The notes beneath the pieces are model-generated. The model was not told the origin of the DNA. It searched no databases and worked only from the letters and a program-made list of their open reading frames with translations. From positions 115,281 through 179,280 of the forward strand of contig JAHLYQ010000025.1 in assembly GCA_025127975.1 (NCBI GenBank): DNA of 64,000 nucleotides. The letters run 5' to 3'. Of the stretch, positions 42,963-52,394 are shown piece after piece (positions within the stretch are counted from its first letter, which is position 1; each line of letters begins with the position of its first letter). The stretch is from Synechococcus sp. CS-1331 (lineage in GTDB: Bacteria; Cyanobacteriota; Cyanobacteriia; PCC-6307; Cyanobiaceae). The position numbers and the translations under genes were made by a program.

Positions 42963-44447
42963 GTGACCCTCCGGCTCACTAACACCCTCAGCCGCCGCAT
43001 CGAGCCCTTCGAGCCCCTGGTGCCCGGCCAGGTGAGCATCTACTGCTGCGGCGTGACGGTCTACGACCTCTGCCACCTGGGCCATGCCCGCAGCTATATC
43101 GCCTGGGATGTGCTGCGCCGGTATCTGCTCTGGAGCGGCTATGCCGTCACTTTTGTGCAGAACTACACCGACATCGACGACAAGATCCTGAACCGCGCCG
43201 CCGAGGAGGGCAGCTCGATGCAGATCGTAAGCGAGCGCAATATCGAGGCCTTTGTGGCCGACATGGCCCGGCTCAACATTCTGCCGCCCGATCGTATGCC
43301 CCGGGCCACCCAAAGCCTGGATGCAATTCGCGCCTTGATCACCGAACTGGAAGCCAAGGGGGCGGCCTACAGCGCTGATGGCGATGTGTACTTTGCCGTG
43401 ATGAAGCACGCCGGCTACGGCAAGTTGAGCGGCCGCGATCTAGCTGAGCAACAGGACAATGCAGCCGGCCGAGTGGCCACTGCAGAGGAAGCCCGCAAGC
43501 AGCACCCCTTCGACTTTGCCCTCTGGAAGGGCACCAAAGCGGGCGAGCCCAGCTGGGAATCCCCCTGGGGCCCCGGCCGGCCTGGCTGGCACATCGAGTG
43601 CTCCGCCATGGTGCGCGAGGAGCTGGGCGACACGATCGACATCCACCTCGGTGGCGCCGACCTGATCTTTCCCCACCACGAAAACGAAATTGCCCAGTCG
43701 GAGGCGGCCACCGGCCACGAGCTGGCTCGCTACTGGCTGCACAACGGCATGGTGAATGTGGGCGGCCAGAAGATGTCCAAATCCCTGGGCAACTTCACCA
43801 CCATCCGTGCCCTGCTGGATTCGGGCATATCGCCGATGAACCTGCGCCTGTTCACGCTCCAAGCCCACTACCGAAAGCCGCTCGACTTCAGCGCCCCAGC
43901 CCTCGAGGCCGCCGCCACCGGCTGGAAGGGGCTCAACGCCGCCCTCGGGCTGGCTGCCAGCGCCGAAGCCGCACCGGCCAGCGATGCCGCCGACCTGCCC
44001 AGCGATCTGGCTGAAGCCCGCCAGCGGTTTGCCGCCGCCATGGACGACGACCTCAACACCTCCGCTGCCCTGGCCGTGCTGTTCGAGCTGGCCAAACCCC
44101 TGCGGGCCCTGGCCAACCGCATCGAGCGCGGTGATGGGGCCGCAGCAGCCGCAGCCACCTCCCCTGGCCTGGCGGCCCAGGGCCAGCTGCTGCTGGAGCT
44201 GGCGGGGGTGCTGGGCCTCCAGCATGAGCGGGCAGCCGAGGGCCCGGCCGCCGGCCCGGGATCGGGATCGGGATCGGGATCAGCGAGCCCCAGCGACGCC
44301 GAGATCGACGCCCAGATCACAGCCCGCCAAGCCGCCAAGGCCGCCCGCAACTTCACAGAAGCCGATCGGATCCGCGACGGCCTCAAAACCCAGGGGATCG
44401 AGCTGATCGACCGGCCCGGCGGCGTCACTGAATGGATTCGGAGCTAA
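42963..44447 (+). CDS. cysS: Cysteinyl-tRNA synthetase
   Basis: The 494-residue class I enzyme has [20 protein letters not shown] (HIGH region with a zinc-ligand Cys), [19 protein letters not shown] and [10 protein letters not shown] with further zinc ligands, and KMSKSLGN. The C-terminal domain contains a GSGSGSGS tract near residue 437, made by GGATC-type repeats, which makes it slightly longer than usual. The start is GTG 42963. A 13-bp tandem repeat follows the stop. Confidence 0.95.
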   Translation: MTLRLTNTLSRRIEPFEPLVPGQVSIYCCGVTVYDLCHLGHARSYIAWDVLRRYLLWSGYAVTFVQNYTDIDDKILNRAAEEGSSMQIVSERNIEAFVADMARLNILPPDRMPRATQSLDAIRALITELEAKGAAYSADGDVYFAVMKHAGYGKLSGRDLAEQQDNAAGRVATAEEARKQHPFDFALWKGTKAGEPSWESPWGPGRPGWHIECSAMVREELGDTIDIHLGGADLIFPHHENEIAQSEAATGHELARYWLHNGMVNVGGQKMSKSLGNFTTIRALLDSGISPMNLRLFTLQAHYRKPLDFSAPALEAAATGWKGLNAALGLAASAEAAPASDAADLPSDLAEARQRFAAAMDDDLNTSAALAVLFELAKPLRALANRIERGDGAAAAAATSPGLAAQGQLLLELAGVLGLQHERAAEGPAAGPGSGSGSGSASPSDAEIDAQITARQAAKAARNFTEADRIRDGLKTQGIELIDRPGGVTEWIRS

Positions 44448-44454
44448 GTGGATT

Positions 44455-44500
44455 GGGCTGGGGGACTGGGCTGGGGGACTGGGCTGGGGGACTGGGCTGG
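44455..44500. repeat. 13-bp tandem repeat behind cysS
   Basis: Three perfect copies of GGGCTGGGGGACT and a fourth partial copy begin eight bases after the cysS stop. The G-rich tracts could also fold into a G-quadruplex on the plus strand. Confidence 0.9.
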
Positions 44501-44519
44501 CCTGATCGGCACAAACAAC

Positions 44520-44729
44520 TCAGCTTCCAGGCGGACGCTGTTGGCCCTGCATCATTCGCTCGATCTTGCGAAGCCGCTGCAGGGTGGTGGTCCACACCTC
44601 CTTCTGAAAACCGGGCGGACAGTTCTCCACCAGCGCCTCCAGGTCTTCCTTGCGCTCGAAGGCCTCCCACAGCTGCCGCTCCAGCCGGGCCCGCTCAATG
44701 AAGTTCCAGCGCTGCAGAAAGGCGTTCAA
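44520..44729 (-). CDS. Small helical protein behind NSS transporter
   Basis: The 69-residue product, NAFLQRWNFIERARLERQLW then EAFERKEDLEALVENCPPGF, is helical and rich in Arg and Glu. It resembles short hypothetical proteins of cyanobacteria as far as I can judge. The start would be a TTG at 44729, 30 bases after the transporter stop; I found no ATG or GTG in frame before an upstream stop at 44760-44762. Confidence 0.55.
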   Translation of the reverse strand: MNAFLQRWNFIERARLERQLWEAFERKEDLEALVENCPPGFQKEVWTTTLQRLRKIERMMQGQQRPPGS

Positions 44730-44759
44730 AGGCCAAGGGCGGGGGCAGTTTGAGCCTAA

Positions 44760-46139
44760 TCAGCCCGCCCCGCGGCCGATCAGGTCGAAGCTCGACATGG
44801 CCAGGCCGAGGCCAAGCGCGGGCGCGGCCAGCCAGCGCAGGGCCCAGAGCAGGGCACCCACCAGCCAGGGCGGACTGCCCGATCCGAGCAGGTCGGCGTG
44901 GAAGCGGGCCGGGGCCTGCCAGCCCAGCAGCAGGGCCATCGCCAGGCCGCCGCTGAGCAACAGCACGCCGCCGAAAATGGCGTCCATGCGCTCCAGCGCC
45001 GCCACATTCAGGGCTGGGGGTAGGCCGAGCACGGCGATCACGGCCACGCACAGCCACACCGCCCGGCCCCGGCTCCAGCCGAAGCGGTCGATCAGCGAAC
45101 TCACGGGCACCTCCAGCAGCGACACCGAGGAAGTGATCGCTGCGATGAAGGCCAGGGCAAAGAACAGCCCCGCCACCAGCCGGCCGATCGCTCCCTGCGA
45201 AGCCAGGCCGGTGGGCAGGGCAATGAACAGGGTGCCAACGGTGCTGCCGCTCACCCCAGCCCCTAGCCCGAAGCTGGCAACCACCGGAAAGGTGACGCAA
45301 CCTGCCATCAGGGCCACGGCCGTGTCCATGCCCACCACCAGCGCCGCTTCGGCGGGGATGGCGCTGCGCCGATCCAGGTAGGTGCCATAGGCCAGGATCG
45401 CGCCGACGCCGGTGCCGATTGAGAAGAAGGCCTGGGTGAAGGCGTTGCGGATCGTGGTGGGGTCGATCAGCTTGCTGGCGTCCCAGCGCAGCAGGAAGGT
45501 GGCGTAGCCCTCGCGGGCGCCGGGCAAGCCGGCGGCCCAGATGGCCAGGCCCAGCAGCAGTAGAAACAGCAGCGGCAGGCCCCAGCGGCTGAGCCGCTCG
45601 ATGCCAGAGCGGATGCCGGCCGCCACCACCACGCCGGTGAGCGCCAGGCTGATTAGGTGGCCCAGCACGGCGTCGCCACCGCTGCTGATCGCGCCGAAAT
45701 AGGCCTCCGCCTCCGCCATCGTGGCCGGCAAGCTCTCCAGCAGGGCGTGCAGCAGGCTGCGGCCCGTCCAGCCCATCAGCACCGAGTAATAAGCCAAAAT
45801 CCCAGCTGCCACAAGCAGATAGAGCCAGCCCAGGGGTGCCCAGCGCCGGCCGCCGGCGGTGAGGGGCGCGAGCAGGGGGGAGTGGCCGGTGCTGCGGCCG
45901 AGCACCATTTCGGCCACCAGCACCGGCAGGCACACCACCAGCACGATCAGCAGGTAAAGCAGCACGAAGGCGGCGCCACCCCCCTGGGAGGCCCGGTAGG
46001 CAAAGCCCCAGAGGTTGCCCAGCCCCACCGCGCTGCCGGCGGTGGCCAGCACAAAACCCATGGTTGAGCTCCAGCGCTCAGCTGGCCGGCCCTGCTCTGG
46101 GGCCTCGTAACTGGGGGGAGGGGGTGGGGCCATCGACAT
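44760..46139 (-). CDS. Neurotransmitter:sodium symporter (NSS) family transporter
   Basis: The 459-residue protein has the NSS core. Helix 1 reads LATAGSAVGLGNLWGFAYRA, with the Na+- and substrate-binding unwound region G-x-G-N-x-W-x-F-P-like. Later helices include AFFSIGTGVGAILAYGTYLD (site of helix 6) and FFALAFIAAITSSVSLLEVP (helix 8). Bacterial NSS members import amino acids or small amines with Na+. The substrate is not predictable. It lies 17 bases behind the DUF368 gene. Confidence 0.88.
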   Translation of the reverse strand: MSMAPPPPPSYEAPEQGRPAERWSSTMGFVLATAGSAVGLGNLWGFAYRASQGGGAAFVLLYLLIVLVVCLPVLVAEMVLGRSTGHSPLLAPLTAGGRRWAPLGWLYLLVAAGILAYYSVLMGWTGRSLLHALLESLPATMAEAEAYFGAISSGGDAVLGHLISLALTGVVVAAGIRSGIERLSRWGLPLLFLLLLGLAIWAAGLPGAREGYATFLLRWDASKLIDPTTIRNAFTQAFFSIGTGVGAILAYGTYLDRRSAIPAEAALVVGMDTAVALMAGCVTFPVVASFGLGAGVSGSTVGTLFIALPTGLASQGAIGRLVAGLFFALAFIAAITSSVSLLEVPVSSLIDRFGWSRGRAVWLCVAVIAVLGLPPALNVAALERMDAIFGGVLLLSGGLAMALLLGWQAPARFHADLLGSGSPPWLVGALLWALRWLAAPALGLGLAMSSFDLIGRGAG

Positions 46140-46156
46140 GGAGCCATCGACAGGTC

Positions 46157-47098
46157 TCAGCCGCCCATTTCAGCCACGCCCACCCGCTGCTGCAGCCACT
46201 CCAGGCCCACCACCAGCAGCACCCCAATCGCCCCCAGCAGCAGGGCCACCAGCAGGGCTGAAGCACTGGGCGGCGCTGCCAGGGCATCGCGCAGCACGAT
46301 CAGCTTGCCCTTGGCATTGGTGCTGCTCTCAAGCACGGTGCGGAACGGCCAGATCTTCCAGAGCGAGCCGGCCATCACCCCCACCAACAGGGCCACGGTC
46401 TGGCCGTGCCAGCGGGCCAGCAGCCAGCGCAGCAGCCGCACAAAGGCGATCAGCCCAGTGGCACATCCAAGGGCGAAGGGCAGCAGCACAACCAGGTCGA
46501 GGCCCTTGACTGCCTCCATCACGTGCTGGTATTGGCCCAGCACCAGCAGCAGGAAGGAGCCGGAAATCCCAGGCAGGATCATGGCCATGATTGCCACCGC
46601 CCCGCTCCAGAAGAGGGTGAAAGGGTCGTGGGGCATGGTCACCGGCACCCGGGTCACAAACACCAGGGCCCCGGCCGCCCCCAGCGCCATCGCCACCAGG
46701 CCGCTGGCACCCCAGTGGGCATGGCGGGCAATCAGCACGATCGAGCCCACGATCAAGCCGAAGAAGAAAGCAAATAGAAATACCGGGTGTTGGACGTATA
46801 GCCAGGTGATCGGTCGCACCAGCAGCAGCACCGAGCCGAATATCCCCGCCAGCAGGGGCAGCAGGAAACCCAGATGCACCCGTGCCGCCGCCGCCCCCCA
46901 CCGCCCCCCAGCGAGCAGCTTGAGCAGCTCCAGATCGAAGCCCGCAATGGCCTCCAGCAGGGTGGAGTAGATGCCGAGGATGAAGGCCATCGAACCGCCG
47001 CTGACGCCCGGCACCACATCGGCAGCCCCCATGGCCAGGCCACAGAGCAGCACGTACCCACGCGGCAACGGGGCTTGTGGAGGAGGAGCTGCGGTCAT
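46157..47098 (-). CDS. DUF368 (PopT-type) membrane protein
   Basis: The 313-residue protein has about eight to nine helices and the DUF368 hallmarks GAADVVPGVSGGSMAFILGIY near the start and MILPGISGSFLLLVLGQY in the middle. Proteins of this family return undecaprenyl phosphate across the membrane for envelope synthesis in other bacteria. The two inverted P-G-x-S-G-x repeats fit that role. It is likely co-transcribed with the NSS transporter and divergent from dxr. Confidence 0.88.
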   Translation of the reverse strand: MTAAPPPQAPLPRGYVLLCGLAMGAADVVPGVSGGSMAFILGIYSTLLEAIAGFDLELLKLLAGGRWGAAAARVHLGFLLPLLAGIFGSVLLLVRPITWLYVQHPVFLFAFFFGLIVGSIVLIARHAHWGASGLVAMALGAAGALVFVTRVPVTMPHDPFTLFWSGAVAIMAMILPGISGSFLLLVLGQYQHVMEAVKGLDLVVLLPFALGCATGLIAFVRLLRWLLARWHGQTVALLVGVMAGSLWKIWPFRTVLESSTNAKGKLIVLRDALAAPPSASALLVALLLGAIGVLLVVGLEWLQQRVGVAEMGG

Positions 47099-47150
47099 CG
47101 GGAAGGAGCGGTGGGAGACTGATGCGCCGAAACCTTAAGGGGCCCCCACC

Positions 47151-48401
47151 GTGAAAGCCATCGCCGTGCTGGGTTCCACCGGGTCAATCGGCACCCAGAC
47201 CCTGGAGCTGGCCGAAGAATTTCCCGATCGCTTCAAGGTGGTGGCCCTCACCGCCGGCAACAACCTCGACCTGCTGGTCGACCAGATCTGCCGCCACGCC
47301 CCGGAGGTGGTGGCCCTGGCCAACGGCGATCGCGTTGGCGAATTGCGCGAGCGCCTCCACGCCCTTGAGCCCGCCGCTAGGCCAGAGCGCCTGCCGGAGC
47401 TGCTGGGGGGCAACGAGGGCCTCTGCGCCGCCGCCGCCTGGCCCTCGGCCGATCTGGTGGTCACCGGCATCGTCGGCTGCGCCGGCCTGCTGCCCACCCT
47501 GGCGGCGGTCAAGGCCGGCAAGGATCTAGCCCTGGCCAACAAGGAAACCCTGATCGCCGCGGGGCCCGTAGTGCTGCCGGAGCTGGCCAAGAGCGGCTCG
47601 CGCCTGCTGCCGGCCGATTCCGAGCATTCCGCCATCTTCCAGTGCCTGCAGGGCACCCCCTGGGCCGACACGGCCCGCCTCTCCACCGGCGTGCCCACTC
47701 CAGGCCTGCGCCGCATCCAGCTCACCGCCAGCGGCGGCGCCTTCCGCGACTGGGCCCCCGAAGACCTCCACAAGGCCACCGTGGCCGACGCCACCAGCCA
47801 TCCCAATTGGACGATGGGCCGCAAGATCACCGTCGATTCGGCCTCCCTGATGAACAAGGGGCTCGAGGTGATCGAGGCCCACTACCTGTTTGGCCTCGAC
47901 TACGACCACATCGATATAGTCATCCACCCCCAGTCGATCATCCACTCGATGGTGGAGCTGGCCGATTCCTCGGTGCTGGCCCAGCTGGGCTGGCCAGACA
48001 TGAAGCTGCCGATCCTCTACTGCCTCAGCTGGCCCGAACGCCTGGAAACCCCCTGGCGTCGCCTAAATCTCACCGAAGTGGGCTCGCTCAGCTTCCGCGC
48101 CCCCGATCCGGCCCGCTACCCCTGCATGGAGCTGGCCTACGCGGTGGGGCGCGCCGGCGGCACCATGCCGGCGGTGATGAACGCAGCTAACGAGCAGGCC
48201 GTGGCCCTCTTCCTCGACGAGCAAGTGCATTTCCTCGATATCCCCAGGCTGATCGACGGGGTGTGTGATCGCCACCGGGCCGATCTGACGGCCAACCCCT
48301 CCCTGGACGACGTGCTGGCCATCGACGCCTGGGCCCGGCAGGCGGTGCATGAAGCTGCAGCCCGGCTGAACGCCAAGACCCCCGCGGCGCTGCCGGTCTG
48401 A
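47151..48401 (+). CDS. dxr: 1-deoxy-D-xylulose 5-phosphate reductoisomerase
   Basis: The 416-residue enzyme makes MEP in the plastid-type isoprenoid pathway. Visible are the NADPH motif [26 protein letters not shown], the metal-site [15 protein letters not shown], the SGGAFRDW loop, [20 protein letters not shown] and [12 protein letters not shown]. It is essential for carotenoids and phytol in cyanobacteria. The start is GTG 47151. The stop overlaps the next ATG by one base. Confidence 0.96.
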   Translation: MKAIAVLGSTGSIGTQTLELAEEFPDRFKVVALTAGNNLDLLVDQICRHAPEVVALANGDRVGELRERLHALEPAARPERLPELLGGNEGLCAAAAWPSADLVVTGIVGCAGLLPTLAAVKAGKDLALANKETLIAAGPVVLPELAKSGSRLLPADSEHSAIFQCLQGTPWADTARLSTGVPTPGLRRIQLTASGGAFRDWAPEDLHKATVADATSHPNWTMGRKITVDSASLMNKGLEVIEAHYLFGLDYDHIDIVIHPQSIIHSMVELADSSVLAQLGWPDMKLPILYCLSWPERLETPWRRLNLTEVGSLSFRAPDPARYPCMELAYAVGRAGGTMPAVMNAANEQAVALFLDEQVHFLDIPRLIDGVCDRHRADLTANPSLDDVLAIDAWARQAVHEAAARLNAKTPAALPV

Positions 48402-48748
48402 TGCCCGTCTCCCACCACCTGCTGCTCTGCGCCACCCCCAGCAAGGCGCTCTGCTGCCCGGATCCCGCCATCGGCGCCGCCAGCTGGGCCGCCCTCAAGC
48501 ACCTGGTGCGAGAACTGGGCCTGGAGGATCCGGCCCGACCCGGCGGCATCGTGCTGCGCACCAAGGCCGATTGCCTGCGGGTCTGCGCCGAGGGGCCCGT
48601 GCTGCTGATCTGGCCCGACGGCGTTGTGTACGGCGGCGTCACGCCAGAGCGGATGGAGCGCATCGTGCGCGAGCACGTGATCGGCGGCCGGATCGTTGGG
48701 GAATGGGTTGTGCAGCGCTATCAACTACAACTCAAGCCCACAGGTTGA
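48401..48748 (+). CDS. Thioredoxin-like [2Fe-2S] ferredoxin
   Basis: The 115-residue protein has cysteines in LLLCATPSKALCC and DCLRVCAEGPVLLIWPDGV, the spacing of the thioredoxin-like [2Fe-2S] ferredoxins related to the NuoE fold. It is coupled to dxr by a one-base overlap (TGATG). As downstream MEP-pathway enzymes need reduced iron-sulphur partners, a redox link is possible but unproven. Confidence 0.85.
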   Translation: MPVSHHLLLCATPSKALCCPDPAIGAASWAALKHLVRELGLEDPARPGGIVLRTKADCLRVCAEGPVLLIWPDGVVYGGVTPERMERIVREHVIGGRIVGEWVVQRYQLQLKPTG

Positions 48749-48768
48749 AAAGGGCTGGTCCGTACTTT

Positions 48769-49764
48769 TCAGAGGAAGCCGGCCGGGAGCTCTCGACACC
48801 GCCTTGCCAGCCACTCACCAACGTGGCAATCAGCCCAGCTGCCGTCGGGCGGATCAGCCGCGCCATGGAAGCCGTTGTGGCCGCCCCAGCCCGGCAGCAA
48901 AATCTCTCTATTTTCAAACTGCTGGCCCGCCAGGGCCACGAGCGAACCGGCGGGAACCAAGGGATCATCCAGGGCATGGATAAACAAAAGGGGCGGCAGG
49001 GAGGCACCTGAGCAAAGCCCCTGCAGCGGAGAGGCCTCCCTGTAGTAGTGGTCCACGTTCGCGTAGCCCCAGCCGGGTGCGGTGATCAGGGCATCAAAGT
49101 CTCGAATCGTGCCGATCCGAGCGATCCTGCCCAGGCTGGCTGGTGCGATCGCCTGGGGATCGGCCAGGGCCAGGCGGATCAGGGCCCGCACCATATGCCA
49201 CTGGTAAAGAGCGTTGCGGGGTTTGGCGATCTGCCGCGCACAAGCACCCAGATCCAGGGGGCTGCTGACGCAGGCAAGTCCATCCAGGCCGCCCGGGTGC
49301 TCCAACAGGCCGTTGAGCAGAACGGTGCCCCCCAAGGAGAGCCCCACCCCGAGCAAGGGCCGGCCCCGGGCCCGTTCCCTCACAGCCGCCAGAACAGGAA
49401 TCAGATCTCGGTTGCAGGAGGCCGCATAGGTACCCGAGGCCAGGGAGCGCCCCTCGCCAGCACCCCGCAAATTCAAACGCCAAACAGCGAACCCTTTGAG
49501 AACCAGTAAACGGGCCAGTCGCCGCACGCCAGGGCGATCACTACTGCCGCCAAGACCATGCACCAATAGCACCCAGCCCCAGGGATCCTGCTGCTGGGGC
49601 AGATCCAGCTTGAGCAGCAGGGAACCCCCATCTGGGGCCCTGATCAAAAGGCGCTGAGCCGTATCGGCAGGGCAGGGGGGAACCATCAAGGTGTCCCGCA
49701 GGGTCTGCAGATCGCCACCGATCCAGGGCCAGCGCTGTCGGCAGCCAAATACAAGATCAGCCAT
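48769..49764 (-). CDS. Alpha/beta hydrolase, YheT type
   Basis: The 331-residue protein has LVHGLGGSSDRPGVRRLARL (oxyanion region), the nucleophile elbow GVGLSLGGTVLL, the acid in FIHALDDPLVPAGS and the late His in GWGGHNGFHG. These define the YheT/EMB8 group of esterase-like hydrolases. The substrate is unknown. No signal peptide. It is convergent with the ferredoxin gene and divergent from the outer-membrane-type gene. Confidence 0.87.
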   Translation of the reverse strand: MADLVFGCRQRWPWIGGDLQTLRDTLMVPPCPADTAQRLLIRAPDGGSLLLKLDLPQQQDPWGWVLLVHGLGGSSDRPGVRRLARLLVLKGFAVWRLNLRGAGEGRSLASGTYAASCNRDLIPVLAAVRERARGRPLLGVGLSLGGTVLLNGLLEHPGGLDGLACVSSPLDLGACARQIAKPRNALYQWHMVRALIRLALADPQAIAPASLGRIARIGTIRDFDALITAPGWGYANVDHYYREASPLQGLCSGASLPPLLFIHALDDPLVPAGSLVALAGQQFENREILLPGWGGHNGFHGAADPPDGSWADCHVGEWLARRCRELPAGFL

Positions 49765-49819
49765 TGATCCCGGGGCGCGGGCCTGCTAAATTAAACTATA
49801 TTTAGAGTAGATAGCCGTA

Positions 49820-50656
49820 GTGAAGATCCCGTCGATTTCCATATCAGGCCCTCTATCAATTTCGGCCTCTGTATCAATCTCGATCATTTGCACAGCCGCT
49901 TTCCACCCTCCCCTTGCGGCCCAAACCCTTAGACCAGCAGCAAGCTTGCCTGAAAACCCGAATCGGCATGCAAGGCCCTTCAACCATGACATTTCATCCA
50001 GCCTGACCAGCCAGGATTCAATCCCAGCGCCCACTTGGGAATTGGGCCAACCCGCCAATACCAAGCCTGGCTCAACCTGGCAAAAAGCTTCCCCTCTCCC
50101 TACAAATTCATCGCCAGCTTGGCAGCCAGCGCCAGCTGCTGAACAGCCATCCGACCAGCCAGCCGCCCAGCCAACACCAGCTGTTCAGCTAGGCGATCAG
50201 CCAGGCGAGCAGCCAAAGCCCTCCGCCCAAACTTCGCTTGCACCCTGGATTGTGGGACTGGGTGGTGGCGTACGCATCGGCATCGGCGAGCCAACATTTG
50301 GCATGGTCTACGGGCGCGTTGGCAGGGAAATTGGCAAAGATACGGCGATTTCACTGCGCCCGGCCTACGTTTTTGGCAACGTCAACTCAGATGGCTCCTC
50401 AAACAACCAAGGCGCTTTCCAGATGCCCCTGACACTTGATCTCTATCCAAATAGCCCAGTCAGCCCCTATGCCGGCGTTGGCGTGGCAACCAATACCGAC
50501 AGCAACGGCAATGCTGATGCCATGATCACGGCGGGCCTGGACATCAATCTTGTCAAGCACCTGAGTTTAAGCCTGGGCTTAAACTATATATTCGAAGGCT
50601 CCGATCAAGACAACAGGGACGTCGAAGCCTTTACCGTTCTCTATTATAGATTTTAG
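49820..50656 (+). CDS. Outer-membrane beta-barrel-like protein with Gln/Pro-rich linker
   Basis: The 278-residue product has a signal-like hydrophobic start (about residues 5-35, ending LAAQ), a long Pro/Gln/Ser/Ala-rich linker at about 70-137 with QP-repeats, and a C-terminal domain with alternating strands: GGGVRIGIGEPTFGMVYGRV, AISLRPAYVFGN, HLSLSLGLNYIF. It ends in LYYRF, the terminal Phe typical of barrel proteins. The domain resembles small OmpA-like eight-strand barrels. The start is GTG 49820. The composition is less GC-rich than its neighbours, so horizontal origin is possible. Confidence 0.65.
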   Translation: MKIPSISISGPLSISASVSISIICTAAFHPPLAAQTLRPAASLPENPNRHARPFNHDISSSLTSQDSIPAPTWELGQPANTKPGSTWQKASPLPTNSSPAWQPAPAAEQPSDQPAAQPTPAVQLGDQPGEQPKPSAQTSLAPWIVGLGGGVRIGIGEPTFGMVYGRVGREIGKDTAISLRPAYVFGNVNSDGSSNNQGAFQMPLTLDLYPNSPVSPYAGVGVATNTDSNGNADAMITAGLDINLVKHLSLSLGLNYIFEGSDQDNRDVEAFTVLYYRF

Positions 50657-50673
50657 CAACGGAGACATTGCCC

Positions 50674-52089
50674 CTACTTCTTGCCGATCCCCATGCTGCG
50701 CAGCTCCGTGAGCAGACCGTTGAGCACGGCCTTGGCATCACCAAAGACCATCGCCGTCTGAGGTAATTCAAACAGAGCGTTCTTGATGCCGGCATAACCG
50801 GCACCCAGGCTGCGCTTTACCACGAACACCTGGCGGGCCTGGTCAACCTCAAGCACGGGCATGCCATAGAGGGGACTGGAGGAATCGGTCTTGGCATCGG
50901 GATTGACCACGTCGTTGGCACCCAGCACGATTACCACGTCTGTGCGGGGAAATTCGGGGTTGATTGTGTCCATCTCCAGCAACTGCTCGTAGGGCACGTC
51001 GGCCTCAGCCAACAACACATTCATGTGGCCAGGCATGCGCCCTGCCACCGGGTGGATGGCATAGGAAACCTCCACCCCATGGAGCTCGAGCAACTTGGAG
51101 AGTTCGCGCAGGGCGTGCTGGGCCTGGGCAACGGCCAGGCCGTAGCCAGGCACAAACACCACCCTTTCGGCCGCTTCCAGGGCCAGGGCGCATTCCTCGG
51201 CGCTGCAACTGGTGATGCGGGTGTAGCCGGCCTCATCGCCGCCCCCACCAACGGGAGCTACGCCGCCAAGGGCTCCGCCAAACAACACGCTTACCAATGA
51301 GCGGTTCATGCCCGTACACATCACCTGGGTGAGGATCAGGCCGGCGGCCCCAACCATCGCCCCAGCGACGATCAACAACTGGCTGCCCACCACAAAACCG
51401 GCGGCGGCTGCAGCCACACCCGAGTAGCTGTTGAGCAGGGAAATCACCACCGGCATGTCGGCACCGCCGATCGGCAGGGTGACACCGATGCCCAGCAGGG
51501 AGGAGGCCAGCAACAGCACCCAAAGAGGGGCGCCAGCCATAGAGCCGGGCAAGGTGATTGCACCTGCCAGGCAGGCAACTGCCAGGGAGATGTTGACTGC
51601 ATGGCGCAGGGAGTTCTGGGTCCACGCCGGGGTACTGATCCAACCCTGCAGCTTGCCCATGGCCACGATTGAGCCGCTGAAGGTGATCGCCCCCACAAAC
51701 ACCGAGATCACAATCGAGATCTGCTCCACCAGGCCAGGGGCACCACCGGGGCTGTAAATAGCCACGCCCAGGGCCACCAGCAGGGATGCCATGCCGCCGC
51801 AGCCGTTGAACAGGGCGACTGTTTCGGGCATGGCCGTCATCGGCACCCGTTGGGCCGTCAGCAGGCCGAGCAGGCCGCCAATGCCCGTGCCGATCGCTAT
51901 CCAGAGCCAGGCCTGGGCACTGAGCGGCTGCTCGATCAGCAGGCCCAGCACCGCCAGGCCCATGGCCAGGGCCGCCAGGCCATTGGCCGAGCGTGCCGTG
52001 CTGACCTTCGAGAGTCCTTTGATGCCCAGTGCCAGCAGCAACACCGCCACCAGATCAATCAAAGCTGGTAAGAGGTTGGGTAAGGCCAT
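50674..52089 (-). CDS. pntB: NAD(P) transhydrogenase subunit beta
   Basis: The 471-residue subunit has about eight membrane helices and a C-terminal NADP-binding domain with VVFVPGYGLAVAQAQHAL, YAIHPVAGRMPGHMNVLLAE, VIVLGANDVVNPDA and VVKRSLGAGYAG. With the two alpha subunits it couples proton flow to hydride transfer between NADH and NADP+. Start and upstream stop overlap by one base. Confidence 0.95.
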   Translation of the reverse strand: MALPNLLPALIDLVAVLLLALGIKGLSKVSTARSANGLAALAMGLAVLGLLIEQPLSAQAWLWIAIGTGIGGLLGLLTAQRVPMTAMPETVALFNGCGGMASLLVALGVAIYSPGGAPGLVEQISIVISVFVGAITFSGSIVAMGKLQGWISTPAWTQNSLRHAVNISLAVACLAGAITLPGSMAGAPLWVLLLASSLLGIGVTLPIGGADMPVVISLLNSYSGVAAAAAGFVVGSQLLIVAGAMVGAAGLILTQVMCTGMNRSLVSVLFGGALGGVAPVGGGGDEAGYTRITSCSAEECALALEAAERVVFVPGYGLAVAQAQHALRELSKLLELHGVEVSYAIHPVAGRMPGHMNVLLAEADVPYEQLLEMDTINPEFPRTDVVIVLGANDVVNPDAKTDSSSPLYGMPVLEVDQARQVFVVKRSLGAGYAGIKNALFELPQTAMVFGDAKAVLNGLLTELRSMGIGKK

Positions 52090-52394
52090 CAGCGTGCCCC
52101 CCCGCTGCGGGACGATTTGCGCGAAAACATCGCCAGCATCCGGTCTGTGACCAGGAAGCCACCGACCACGTTGAACAGGGCGAATCCCAGGGACAGGGAT
52201 CCAAGCAACAACAGGGGCACCTGGCCGTTGGCCTGGGCGATCAGGGTGAGTGAAGCCAGCACGGTGATGCCGCTGATGGCGTTGGCACCGCTCATCAGCG
52301 GCGTGTGCAAGGTGGGCGGCACCTTACCGATCAGTTCAAGACCGAGCAGGCTGCCCAGTAGCAGCACCCACAGGGCCTGGGTCAAGGCGCTCAT
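52089..52394 (-). CDS. pntAB: NAD(P) transhydrogenase subunit alpha 2 (membrane part)
   Basis: The 101-residue protein has three helices: ALWVLLLGSLLGLELIGKVP, then HTPLMSGANAISGI with conserved residues of the proton path, and FALFNVVGGFLVTDRML. It is the split alpha-2 form usual in cyanobacteria. TGATG-type overlaps join it to both neighbours. Confidence 0.94.
   Translation of the reverse strand: MSALTQALWVLLLGSLLGLELIGKVPPTLHTPLMSGANAISGITVLASLTLIAQANGQVPLLLLGSLSLGFALFNVVGGFLVTDRMLAMFSRKSSRSGGAR

Noticed and set aside
44695-45933. 412-residue alternative frame overlapping the NSS transporter
   Set aside because: The transporter frame has clear family motifs and membrane helices; this one has none.
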